Of a DNA stretch of 64,000 nt, positions 25,866-36,032 are shown in pieces; position 1 is the first letter of the stretch, and each line of letters starts with the position of its first letter. The DNA is from Phocoena phocoena (lineage: Eukaryota > Chordata > Mammalia > Artiodactyla > Phocoenidae): positions 120,409,680 through 120,473,679 of the forward strand of contig NC_089240.1 in assembly GCF_963924675.1 (NCBI RefSeq), read 5' to 3'. Both the position numbers and the translations under genes were made by a program. Below the pieces are notes generated by a model, which was not told where the DNA came from, searched no databases, and saw only the letters and a program-made list of their open reading frames with translations.

Positions 25866-26212
25866 GACAGAATAAACTAAAACTTTCTTTTCAGCTTTCC
25901 CATCTTTATCCTGTCAGTATGCATTAGGAGCCCTTTAATCCATGGATGCATGCAAGCATGGTAATGGCATATTAAAAGTTCTTATGAAATTGTAGATGCA
26001 AACAGGCTGTTGGGCACACATCTTCATGTCTTTTCTTTCAAGATCAGAAAGCAAGTATTTATTTTTAATATTCATATAAAGTTTTCACATTGTCATGAAA
26101 ATTAAAATTACACATTAAAGTTTTAAGAGCACCAGCACATACATATGGAGACAATTTATTTTGCTATTTAACAAAAATCTCCAAATTATCTATATGTATG
26201 CATGTACACCCA

Positions 26213-26232
26213 AACACACACACACACACACA
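26213..26232. repeat. (CA)n microsatellite in the probable 3' UTR
   Basis: About ten CA units, read as TG in the SLITRK4 transcript sense. Confidence 0.9.
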
Positions 26233-28120
26233 CCTCCAAGAATGCCAAGTTGTTTGTTTGTTTTTTATCTCGCAACAAACACATAAAGCCCTGGAATTAG
26301 TCATTAATAAAGGGACTGCTGTTACGACGTTAACCATAATATCATTTTAGAAGCTGCACCAAAACACGTGCCACTTGAAATTCATGAAGAATGCCTACAT
26401 TTACCTTCTTGGTCACCTTACTGATCAATACAGTAACTATAAAGACATGGAGCAGGAAAAATATACATATGCAGGCAGGCCAAGAAGGCAGTGTGTTTCA
26501 GGGTGTTCCTTTGCTAATCAGGAGAACCTAAAAATATTAAAATATCTCCCATGATCAAGTGCTTCCCTCCTTTGACCAATTTTGACTTAGAAGTTAACAG
26601 CACAAGCAAACACAGTGGCATATCATTTGTACTTGCAGACTGTGAACTAATCTGAGACCAATGAAAGCATTTTACAGTGTGGCTTTGATAGCCACGATCA
26701 CCATGATGTTTACTGTTCTACTTGATTACCTGATAGTAGTCAGAATGATGAAAGAACAAGATACTGATGCATACAAGATATAACTATTAACCTTACTCAT
26801 TAATTTTTTAAATATTTGTAGTGAAAACTATTTGAATTCAGTTCAGAGAATCCTGAAAAGCAAGACAAGCGATGGCAAATGACAGCTGCCCCACACACAG
26901 TCCATAAAACAAAGGAACCTATTTTAAAATGCACAGTTGGTAACAAATCTGAAGATAATATGCTAAATTCTCAAGAATAGCACAGAACTATTTTTTTGTA
27001 CTTTTGTTTTTTGTGTGTTTTTTTTGTTTTGTTTTGTTTTTAAATGATACCTGATCACAATGTCCAGAATATTTCTGTACACATAAGCTTCAGTTTCAGT
27101 TTGGTATATTTTTGCTGTCTAAATGTATACTTATTGATAAATTCCCTGTGATCAGGAAAACAAGTCAGGCATATTAAATACAGATTAAGGAGTACATATT
27201 TTCCTATTTAGTATACAAAGTACTTCATAAATATGAATTATGTTACAAAAATAGCTTTGGGTGCGCTCACATGGTAAGCACTTTGCTAATTTTGGACAAC
27301 CTTTAAGGATTGTGGGTATTTCACATAACTGAGAACAAACTCTAATATTAGTTGAATTTGAGCCATGTTTAATTCTGATAAACATCCCGTATTTCTTCAG
27401 ATCACCGCAAACGCTAGGTAACTCACTTTGATTTCTTTTTTCTCTTTTAGGTTTTATGTCTAGACAGGTAATGCTTAAAGTGTTCAAATTTATTTTATAG
27501 TTATATAATGCATGGTATATTTTAAACAAATATTTGCACAATTTAACATTATAAATCCAGCAGTTTCAAGATGCAGGGCATAAAGGTTACCGGTTTACAA
27601 ATACTATCGAATGTTCTCTCTTGGCATGCTTTTTTTTTTTTTTTAAACTTTTCAGAGAATCTTTACACAGAGTTGTAACAATGCCACAAATCAAAAGGAA
27701 TATTCCAGTTCCACCAACTGAATCTACGTGCAAGATGAAGGACCCAGCTGAGGTACAAACACTGGTACAGTTTTCTTGAGTTTGCTTTACAGAGCACAAA
27801 GAGACGAAGGTTTTGCATTGGGGTACAAAACAGATTTGCCTCTTGAGGTTAAATTCAGTGAATTATGTATATAAAGCATCCCTTTGGCAATAGAGTTTGC
27901 AGTATCCCCACAGGACTCCATGGTGTAGGTTTTATGTAGTAAAATCTATTAAGGGAATTCTCTTCTACGGGACACATCTTTGCAGCTACAGTTAATGAGA
28001 CACCCTTGGAAACACCTGCCTCTATGCCTATTGATAATATAGTATTTGGAAGTTAGAAGTCAACAAAAGGCACTTTCATCATTAAATAAATGTCCTCTGT
28101 AGGAAGTAAGATTACATGAC

Positions 28121-30637
28121 CTAGATCTTGTTCAAAGCTGTCTGCTCCTCAAGGACCTGTAGGTAGTCGGGGGAACTCTGGAGTTTTGCCTTCAGTTCAA
28201 AATACTCGCTGCTCTTCCTTTGCTCCACAACTATTTTACTGTGGTTGCCGCCTATCAGTGACTTCTTGTTTTTTTTGTCTTGCTGTTTTTCAGGATAGCG
28301 GATCTCAAAACCACTGACGCCTATGCTATTGTACTCCTTTTTGCTTTCGAGAAAATTCTGAATAAACACATTGGAATCCCTGCTCGGGAATAATTCGTCC
28401 AGCTCATCGATGGTGCTCAGTCTCTTCCTGGTATCCACGTGCAATACATCTTTCTCCTTGTCGGGGACATTTCTCATCATGGCTTTCTGGCCTGGAGGAT
28501 CAGAAAACATAAACCCGGTTTCGGATTCTTTCAAGCCACAGGTGTGGCTCTTGCTCATCTGCTCTATGGTTTGTGGAATGAAAGCTTCTGTGACCAGTCC
28601 GTCTTTTTTGTTGGTTTTGTGGTCGTGTTTTCTCAGCTGCAGCTGCATGGAGCCGCACTCGGGGTTCCCCAGGCCTTCATGCTTCACCGTGGGCTTCTTG
28701 TTTCGTCTCAGCACGAAAACAAGAAGGCAAAAAGCAACGAACACAGTTAAGATGAGGACCACTAAGATGCTGAGGATTAAAATTGACAGAGGCACTGGAC
28801 CACCAGGAGGACTGCGAATGGGCCCCAGCTGGGTGGTGAATGTAACGGCAGGTGCAGGGCTTGTGAAGGGTGCCGATGGCTTGTTTAAGAGCTTGGGACA
28901 TAAGATTTCATTTTTGAGGGACTTCAGTTCGATGTTGGCAAACTGCACGGGTGTCTCACACTTCAGTTCTTTCATGACAATCCCGTCTTTCAGCTTCTCC
29001 AGCCACAGCTTTAATGCCACCAAGTCACAAGTGCAGTCCCATGGGTTGCCCTCCAAGTCGATCTGCGTAAGAGACTGCAGCTGATCCAGGACCCCGCTGA
29101 CAGGCAGGTACATGAACTTGTTGTTCCTCAGGTTCAGTCTAGCAAGGGGTGCTCCTGAGAAAATGTACACGGGCAGGCTCTTTAAGAGATTATTATTTAA
29201 GTACAGGAGCTGCAAGTTTGGCATCGAGTCAAAGGTGCCCGCTAAGATTTCCTTAATCAAGTTGTATTCCAAATACAGATACTGCAGGTTATGAAGGCCT
29301 GAAAATATTTCGGGATAGAGTCTTTCGATCTGATTGCCGTTGAGATACAGCCTGCGTAAATTCGTGAGATTGCGGAATATGTCTCCCTTGATCACGGTAA
29401 TCTGATTGCTGCCTAAATGAAGCAGATCGAGTCCTTCGAACTCGGTGAAGTCGGAGATGTCCACATCTTTGATGCTGTTGCCGTTAACGTGCAACTTCTT
29501 GGCATTTAAAGGTTTTGGTATCAGTTCAGACATGGACTGGATGTTTTTCTCTTGGCAGTTGACACTCAGTCCCAGATCTGAAGGATGGGTTTTGCAGAAG
29601 CAAGGTGCTGGGCAAGGTGTAAGAGGGGGCACCCTGGTTTGGTAAGAGACAATCTGGCTGAGATTGCGGTTGGAGAGGGCTTTGCCTGCCACAATTCCAG
29701 AGATCTTGGATGGATTTGTCGTTTTCGGTGGTTTGGTCACCAACCTGTGTAAGGACGTTTGGGTGGTGTGACCGTTGGGAGTGGTGTAGCCATTTTCCAG
29801 CTGAGACGGAGGGAGGATTCGCACGTCAAAATCACTGCCTGTGCCCATGGGGCATAATTCTTGTTTGTTGGTTTCTTTTAAAAGCCTTCCGTATAAGTCA
29901 CTGGGCGTTTCACAGATAGCTTCCCCTATGTAAATGTTATATGGCATATTCTCCAGCCAAGCTTTTAAAGGCAACAAATCACAGCTACAGTTCCAAGGGT
30001 TATCTTCCAGTTGTAATTCGACGACACGGCCTATGTGTTCCAGAACTCCGATATAGGGGAGCTTCTGGATTCTGTTCCCTCGTATATCCAGATGGGTCAA
30101 AGATGCGAATCGGAAAATATTATCAGGAAGGAAGGAAATCAGATTGTCATTAAGAATGAGAACTTTCAGTTTGTGGAGCTTATTGAAAGCTCCGCGTTCA
30201 ATATACTTGATTAAATTGTAGTCAGCCTGGAGATACTCCAAGTTCTCAATGCCAAGGAAAGTGTCAGCTCGGAGAATCTTTAATTCATTGTTGTTCAAGT
30301 GCAACTGCTTTAATGCACTGAGCCCAAGGAAGGCTCCTCCCTCAATATTCTGCAGTTTATTATTTCCCAGCTGCAGGGATACTGCATGTGAAAAATTCAA
30401 GAATGTATTTGGGTAGAGGATATTTAAAAAATTGTTTTGGAAATTGAGGTGATAAAAATTGGACCAAGGGGGTTTCAGCTGATTTGGCCTGTAGACTGAA
30501 ACCTTCTCACAGTTGACATATAGCACATTCTCAACTGACACGCAGGAACACACATTGCAAATTTCCACCGATATGTCAGAATCTGCATTTGTTGAAGAAA
30601 TCAGGGCTGACAAAATCAGAAAGAGCCAAAGAAACAT
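28121..30637 (-). CDS. SLITRK4: SLITRK4, SLIT and NTRK-like family member 4 (838 aa, single coding exon)
   Basis: Type I neuronal membrane protein of the SLITRK family. Family members act as postsynaptic adhesion proteins that bind presynaptic LAR-type receptor phosphatases and affect neurite growth and synapse formation (known). Seen here: signal peptide about 1-18; N-terminal Cys cluster 27-43; first LRR block about 60-205; LRR C-cap with NPWNCSCD at 213-220, running to Cys262; second Cys-rich N-cap from 342; LRR block 380-525; C-cap with NPWDCTCD at 531-538, running to Cys580; one transmembrane helix about 616-643 followed by RRNKK; a tail of about 195 residues ending in the Trk-like motif [10 protein letters not shown] (Tyr825). 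N-glycosylation sequons lie at 81, 216, 325 and 423. The start at 30,637 has A at -3, begins the signal peptide directly, and lies downstream of good splice acceptors; an open frame from 30,718 adds 27 non-signal-like residues and is not preferred. Human SLITRK4 is 837 aa as I recall it, so this is full length plus one residue. No stop or frameshift is present. Confidence 0.97.
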   Translation of the reverse strand: MFLWLFLILSALISSTNADSDISVEICNVCSCVSVENVLYVNCEKVSVYRPNQLKPPWSNFYHLNFQNNFLNILYPNTFLNFSHAVSLQLGNNKLQNIEGGAFLGLSALKQLHLNNNELKILRADTFLGIENLEYLQADYNLIKYIERGAFNKLHKLKVLILNDNLISFLPDNIFRFASLTHLDIRGNRIQKLPYIGVLEHIGRVVELQLEDNPWNCSCDLLPLKAWLENMPYNIYIGEAICETPSDLYGRLLKETNKQELCPMGTGSDFDVRILPPSQLENGYTTPNGHTTQTSLHRLVTKPPKTTNPSKISGIVAGKALSNRNLSQIVSYQTRVPPLTPCPAPCFCKTHPSDLGLSVNCQEKNIQSMSELIPKPLNAKKLHVNGNSIKDVDISDFTEFEGLDLLHLGSNQITVIKGDIFRNLTNLRRLYLNGNQIERLYPEIFSGLHNLQYLYLEYNLIKEILAGTFDSMPNLQLLYLNNNLLKSLPVYIFSGAPLARLNLRNNKFMYLPVSGVLDQLQSLTQIDLEGNPWDCTCDLVALKLWLEKLKDGIVMKELKCETPVQFANIELKSLKNEILCPKLLNKPSAPFTSPAPAVTFTTQLGPIRSPPGGPVPLSILILSILVVLILTVFVAFCLLVFVLRRNKKPTVKHEGLGNPECGSMQLQLRKHDHKTNKKDGLVTEAFIPQTIEQMSKSHTCGLKESETGFMFSDPPGQKAMMRNVPDKEKDVLHVDTRKRLSTIDELDELFPSRDSNVFIQNFLESKKEYNSIGVSGFEIRYPEKQQDKKNKKSLIGGNHSKIVVEQRKSSEYFELKAKLQSSPDYLQVLEEQTALNKI

Positions 30638-30667
30638 CTTCTTGCAATCAGCAAACAACTTTATGCT

Positions 30668-30690
30668 TCTGAATAAAGAGAAATAATCTA
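30668..30690 (-). other. SLITRK4: Splice acceptors of the SLITRK4 coding exon
   Basis: Read on the minus strand, a long T-rich tract (about 30,690-30,712) ends in TTTTTTAG at 30,688-30,689. A second pyrimidine stretch follows and ends in TTCAG at 30,669-30,670. Either gives a coding exon that starts 31-50 bases before the ATG, at 30,687 or 30,668. This fits the family layout of non-coding 5' exons followed by one exon with the whole open frame. Which AG is used cannot be told from the sequence. Confidence 0.65.
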
Positions 30691-32960
30691 AAAAATAAAA
30701 AGAAAACATTTTTTTCAATGGTCATTACTTGAAGAAGAATTTGTGCTTAAATCATACCATAGCGAACACATGGCTATAATAATTAGCTTTGTGTTCTTAA
30801 GGCACCCAAAACTCCAAGTATTCTCACTCGGTCAAACAAGAACTACCAAAAATACCATACATTTTATTTCCGTGCCTATAGTTTATACAAATCTTACATG
30901 TGCAGAACACACAACAAACAACAGGAAAAAAAGGTTGCTGATCATGCTTAAACCTGAAAATAGTTTTTTTTTTTTACTTGGACCACCAAATTTCACCCTT
31001 GAATCCAGATCTTAAGCTTCCTATTGGCGACTCAAATGACTGATCGCAGAACATCAACTATAGCACCACAAAGGAATTTCAATTTGTAAATGTCTACTCT
31101 CTAGGCTTCAGCTTGGTAAGAAGCCAGGCAGAGAAGACATTAGGGCCCTGGGTTCCATGAAGGATGGTGATGGGAGGACTGGGTGTCTGTAGAGGGGACA
31201 GTCAAAAGATCAAGATGGAAGAAACCCTAGAAAGATACTTGTCTGAGCTTCAGCCAGAGGTGAGCACATTGCCATGAATCAGTTCACTCCTGTACACTGC
31301 TCTACACTGTAAAAAAAACCAAACAAACAAACAGAAAAAAACACAGATGACCCTGCGAGGTTCTAGAAAAATAACCAAGTAGAAGACGGCCAAATTTGAG
31401 TTTCAGGTAAATAAACGGTATCTAGCTTCCTGTCAGTCATTTCCCAAGCAGGGGGGGAAAATGCCTTTTGTCTTTGGGTCCCCGAAAGCAGGAGAGAAAC
31501 CTGCTTGCCCCTGCACTGCCTAGCTGATGTCCAGACAGCCTTCCCACCCCCAAAAACTGGCTCTCCTGCTTCCCTGGCCCTCTCCCATTCCTCTGTGTGC
31601 CATTTTGAACCCAGGTCCGACTGAGCTTGGCTCAGATGCCGATCTCCTTCACTTGGACCACAGACCGCCACTGCTGATGAAGAGGAGTCCACACACTACA
31701 ATCCCCGGCTGGCTTTATCTGCAGCGCCAGATACATTTAGCACAGCCAATGTTTGCCCTAAAATCATCAGTTCCCAAACACCCCTCTCCCAATATGACCA
31801 CCCCCTGTCCCTGTCTACAACTAAATCAAGAATCACTTAGTGGAGTTTCATGCTTAGCAAATTAACCCGTGGCTGCCAATTCCTTCCATACTGCATGCAT
31901 ATACAAATATATGCGATGCTTCGTGGAAAAGATTAAAAGGAACAGCAAGCACTGTGCATTTTACTGATGCAATTTTAGCCGTGTGAGTGTTTTCCATCTG
32001 GAATGGGAAGCTGGCCGCAATTTCAATATGGTTACCACCAAATATTAATTAAATAAATAAATCTCTCAGGAACACACAATGAGGGAATGATACAAGGAGA
32101 GAAGCGTCACTCAGAAACTCCTTTGTTTATTTTGCCCACGAGGAATCAGCTAGTGGTAAAACGGAACATGCCTCAAGGTAGACAATTCGTTAGCCACGAC
32201 CCACGAAGATTTGCATTTTGAGTAGTTTGGTTCGGAATACAGCCGGCACTGCCGAGATGCTCCTTGGCTGTCATATAGACGTGCATTTCCCCAATTCACA
32301 GTGATAGCTTGATTGGCAGTGCAGAAAGAAGTCATAATTTTAAAGTATGACATCATCCAAACTAACTTTCATTGTAAAATCAAAATTTCACATGCTCTTT
32401 GGCCTTCCTACAGATCTGGTTTTCAACAGCTACTCTGGTTCATTAGAGTCTTTTCTTGTTACTACCCCCGCCCCGCGCAAAGAAATTCAAAAGCAACCAA
32501 ACCAAACCAAACACCTGAATACCTGAATTCGGTACAAAACACAAGAACAAGGAGCATCAACAGATCCGAAATTGCATAAGGAGCTGCCCTCCTCCTCGTC
32601 ATTTCTACTTTAAGTAGCAAGGGGGGGAAAAAGCGCAAGGACGAGCTAGAAGTTCCCAAATGCAGCTCGCATGAAACAGAAGCCGCAGGCAGCTGGAGGA
32701 TCAAGCAAGGGAGAGGGGGAGTCGATCCGCCAAGGAGAGAGGGGAAGAGGGACTGAAAGGACAAGAGACCAAGGAGAAGTGGAGAGAGGAAGAAACAGAG
32801 CAAGGAGAAGGGAGCCCCCCAAAAGGGAAAGGGGCAATGAATGAAGCGAAAGAAACCTCATATTCACATGGTACCACTAAAACATGTACATTTTAAAATC
32901 GGAGGAGGGGGGAAGGCAAAAAGAAAAAAAGCAAACCCACAAAGTATGAGTTGAGTACCA
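30691..32960 (-). other. SLITRK4 5' intronic region (no coding sequence)
   Basis: Lies between the CpG island and the coding exon. It is largely free of recognisable repeats, with AT-rich conserved-looking stretches such as 31,860-32,060 and a purine-rich plus-strand tract at 32,680-32,850. The small open frames here lack any coding signature. It most likely holds intron sequence and possibly a non-coding 5' exon of SLITRK4. Confidence 0.5.
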
Positions 32961-34870
32961 AAAGCCATCTCTCGGGGTGACCAGGGCGGCCCGTCTCCCT
33001 ATCCACCTCTCGGTCTCTTGCTCTCTGTGCCGCGCAGGACGCCCGGCTCCCACGGCCGGCCAGGACTGCACAAACCTGGCCTTACCACAAATCCGGCATC
33101 CACCCGAGCGCCGCGCCTGGCGCTCCGCTTCCACACGGAGGGACCCGGCCTGCAGGGGCCGACGACCGGGAAGGGTGGGCCGAGGTGGCTTCACCGGAGC
33201 CGGCACGGGAAACCTACGCCCTCCCGCCTAGGGCGCGCGTGGGGGGCTTCGCGGAGAGACGCGGTCCCCGCCGCCCCCTGTGCGCTACCTCGGGCCGGCA
33301 GCGACGCGGCTGGAGGGGTCGCCGGCGATGGCGCGTACCGCAATGTTTTGCCGCATCTCGGTGCCCGAAGCCGGCACGCAGCCCCCTCCCGGGTCCCGAG
33401 CGGCAGTCTCGTGAGCCGGGCAGCGGAGGCGGGGGGACCGCTCGGGATGTCGCGGGGGCCTTCAGCCCCGCTGCTCACACATTTCTCCGCGCGCTCCAGC
33501 CCCACAAGGGGCAGCTGCTGGAGTTTCCGTCGGTCTCTAATAGACCCGGGCGTGCGGTGGTTGAGGTGGAAGAGGTGGTCGGCTCAGGCCACGAGGGTGA
33601 TGGCCACTGGGGCGTCACTAGCCCGCTTGTCACAGGCAGAGTGACCCCGCGGCTCCGTGGCCGAGAGCGGCGGCCCAGGCTCCCCCTTGCGCGCCCACCC
33701 CTACCCTTCCCCCAACGCCGGCCAGCCACATAATGCTGCTGTCACTAAGCCAGAAATCAGCTCAACATTCGGGCATCTTGCAAAGTCGCGCTGCCAGCGC
33801 TTGCCCGGCTTTGCAAGGGCTTTATGAGTTACCCACCGGCCTCTCTCGTATTCCCTGTCTTGCCGGGTGCCAGCAGTCTCCGACCAGCTCGCGGGCCACT
33901 GCCTGGAGCCCCAGATCTACGTTCGCCTAGAGTGCCTGCGAGGGGGACGCAGAAAACAAAGCCCAGCCCAGCGCAGCGGCCCCGACAGCCCTCATCACCC
34001 TAGACAGGACACTTTCCCTGTCGCCCCGGCCGCCAGGGGGGCAGCGATGCTAAGGACACCAGATTCTTTTGGTCCTCAGAGACTTGCGACCGCGCCGTGG
34101 GCAGGCAAGCACGGCGCGCGGGAGGCGGGAGGTAGCCACTACAGCCGCTTTGGCCACTCAGCTCGCCCCAAACCAACACGACCCAAACTAAAAATAATAA
34201 GCTACCTGCCCCCCTCCACGCGCACGCGCCCGCACAACACACTCACACACACACGCGCGCTGCCGGGCTGAGCTGGTGGAAGAGGCCGCGCGTGTCGGTG
34301 CAGCTCCCGCAGCCCCCGCTGGAAATGCACCCACCTACGGACCCCGGCGGCTCTCGCAGGGCCCTCCGCGCCGCGATCCGCGCTGCAGTTTCCACAACGG
34401 TCTATATGTGATTCGACCTCGAGCTCCTCCGCGCCCGCTTGCCCGTCAAACCCAAAGAGCAGCCCTCGCAGGCGAGCAGGCGGGCAGCGGCGCGCGCGCG
34501 CGCGCCCCCGGCCAGACACCGCGCGCGCGCACCCAGCCCCTCGCACACGGGCTGCACCTTTACATACAAGCGCTGATTCCCCGCCCCCGCCTCCCCCCCC
34601 CCCCGGGCACACACGCAAACCTACCTCCCGACACTCATGCACCTCGACCCCAGCACGTTCCCGAGGCCTCCCCCAGTCCCCCATCCAGACACCCCCACTT
34701 GATTCCTCTTCTACCCACACATCGGGAAAAACAGCGCACTTTCCCCCCGGCATCCCCCCTCCTTTTGCCTAAAACACCCCCTAGGGAGGAGCGACCCTTT
34801 TCCTCCCGCGTAGAGACCCCAGCCCCCTAACTCGGGCGCGCCAGCCTCCATCCCCCCGCCACATACACGC
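32960..34870. promoter_or_regulatory. CpG island, probable SLITRK4 promoter and first exon(s)
   Basis: About 1.9 kb of GC-rich sequence with dense CpG, in a window that is otherwise AT-rich and CpG-poor. It starts about 2.3 kb upstream of the SLITRK4 ATG on the same side as transcription would begin. Donor-like sites on the minus strand include AG|GTGGGT at 34,335/34,334, CAG|GTAGCT at 34,206/34,205, GAG|GTAGGT at 34,625/34,624 and GTG|GTAAGG at 33,086/33,085; any could end a non-coding first exon. No TATA box is obvious, as expected for a CpG promoter. Long open frames on both strands come from low stop-codon density in GC-rich DNA. Confidence 0.75.
34490..34530. repeat. Alternating CG runs in the CpG island
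   Basis: Two pure alternating C-G tracts (34,490-34,504 and 34,521-34,530) inside the island. Such tracts can adopt Z-DNA. An uninterrupted C run near 34,593-34,604 lies just beyond. Confidence 0.8.
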
Positions 34871-34913
34871 ACAGTCGAGTCCTTTCTCCTCCCCCAGTCC
34901 CCTAAGAACCAAG

Positions 34914-34931
34914 GCACACACACACACACAC
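34914..34931. repeat. (CA)n microsatellite at CpG-island edge
   Basis: A short pure CA run at the distal border of the CpG island. Confidence 0.85.
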
Positions 34932-36007
34932 CCGGGGCGTTCCTTTGAGAGAGCAACCAAGAACCCCGGCAAAGCCAAAGAAACAGCGGAGAGCCTGGGG
35001 GAAGGGGGGTCGAGGGAGGTAGATAGGGGCGTCGAGTCTACGCGGAATTGAATAATTCCAGGATCCAGGGGGGTGAGTCAACAACAATGACATTCAAGGC
35101 AACAATCGCACTTGGGCTTTGTATCACGGGTACGGTACCTTTGGCTAATTGTCACCCCCGCAGAACAGAGGGCTTCGGGAATACTTCTTCGGTAAAGGGC
35201 GATCCTGGATGGAGCCTTCTTGGGACCAGTTTCCTGGGAGCCAGTAGTGTTCGCACTACTCCTACCTGTCTGCGCGTAAGGGGCTGGGGGCTTTAAGGCA
35301 AAAGTGTGAAGCTTTAGCCCAAAGTGAGACTATTTAGTGGGTTTAGGTGACGGGTTAATTCTCTGCACCTCAGGACTCTGCGAGCCTTCGGTGTGGAACG
35401 GGTTAAGCGTGGTTGATTAAGGGGCCGGGGGTGGGGAGAGGGGACAGGGATATAGGAAAGAAAGGTGTGGGACTGAGAGAGATGCCGCACTTGCGACCAA
35501 AAGAAGAAAAAAAAAAATCTGCTTTAGCTACTGAGCATGCCCAGTTCCCAGCTCAAGCCCTATAACGGAGGCATTGTGAGCGTTCCACTTCTCCTGGCTT
35601 TGGTGGTGACCGGGAGGGGACTTTGGTTCGGGAGGGTGGCGGTGAATGAGAGACTTTAGAGAAGGGGGACAAGGTCTGGAGTTTGGGGGCTGCGCGGAAG
35701 GCTGTGGGAGGAGCAAAAGGAAAGAGACCTACGGGATGCCTCGGGGAGACAGAAAAAGAGATGAAACGGACTAAGAAAAGTCACTTCAGTAGCCCCGTCA
35801 TTGTCAATGTCTCTACCAAAGAGGCTTTAGCTGTTGAATCTCAAATATCCAGAGGTTGCAAATCCAGCGTGTGGGTTGTCCAGGCCCCATTTGTTAATGC
35901 TTCCACAGGAGGGTAGGGATATCCTGAGGAATGGCGAATATTTAAACCAGTTTCGTGCAGATAGGTCATTCAGTTAATAAGCCTAGTAAGCAAGCAGATG
36001 TACCTGT

Positions 36008-36032
36008 GGGGCGGGGGTGGGGGGGTGGGGGG
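36008..36032 (+). other. Potential G-quadruplex
   Basis: Four G runs of 4, 5, 7 and 6 separated by single bases (C, T, T) on the plus strand. This is the template strand for SLITRK4 but lies about 1.1 kb upstream of the CpG island. The motif fits a very stable quadruplex with one-base loops. Confidence 0.7.

Larger units (their letters stand above)
25000..28120 (-). other. SLITRK4: Probable SLITRK4 3' UTR and downstream flank
   Basis: This AT-rich stretch follows the SLITRK4 stop codon. I see no interspersed repeat in it, only a short CA run at 26,213-26,232, which is unusual for this repeat-rich window and fits a retained 3' UTR. Minus-strand AATAAA hexamers lie at 27,489-27,494, 26,155-26,160, 26,058-26,063, 25,860-25,865 and 25,086-25,091. 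The 25,860 site would give a 3' UTR of about 2.3 kb. The true end and any alternative ends are unknown. Confidence 0.5.

Noticed and set aside
28371..29084. 237-codon plus-strand open frame
   Set aside because: Antisense shadow of the SLITRK4 coding exon; no independent protein pattern.
33018..33733. Overlapping open frames of 182-208 codons on the plus strand
   Set aside because: They lie in the CpG island, where stop codons are rare. Arg/Pro/Gly-rich composition, several frames open at once and no domain.
34202..34830. Open frames of 183-184 codons on both strands
   Set aside because: Same GC-rich artefact; both strands open and low-complexity composition.
36008..36032. Tandem G runs as a telomere-like or switch repeat
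   Set aside because: Too short and not in a repeating unit; better described as a G-quadruplex candidate.
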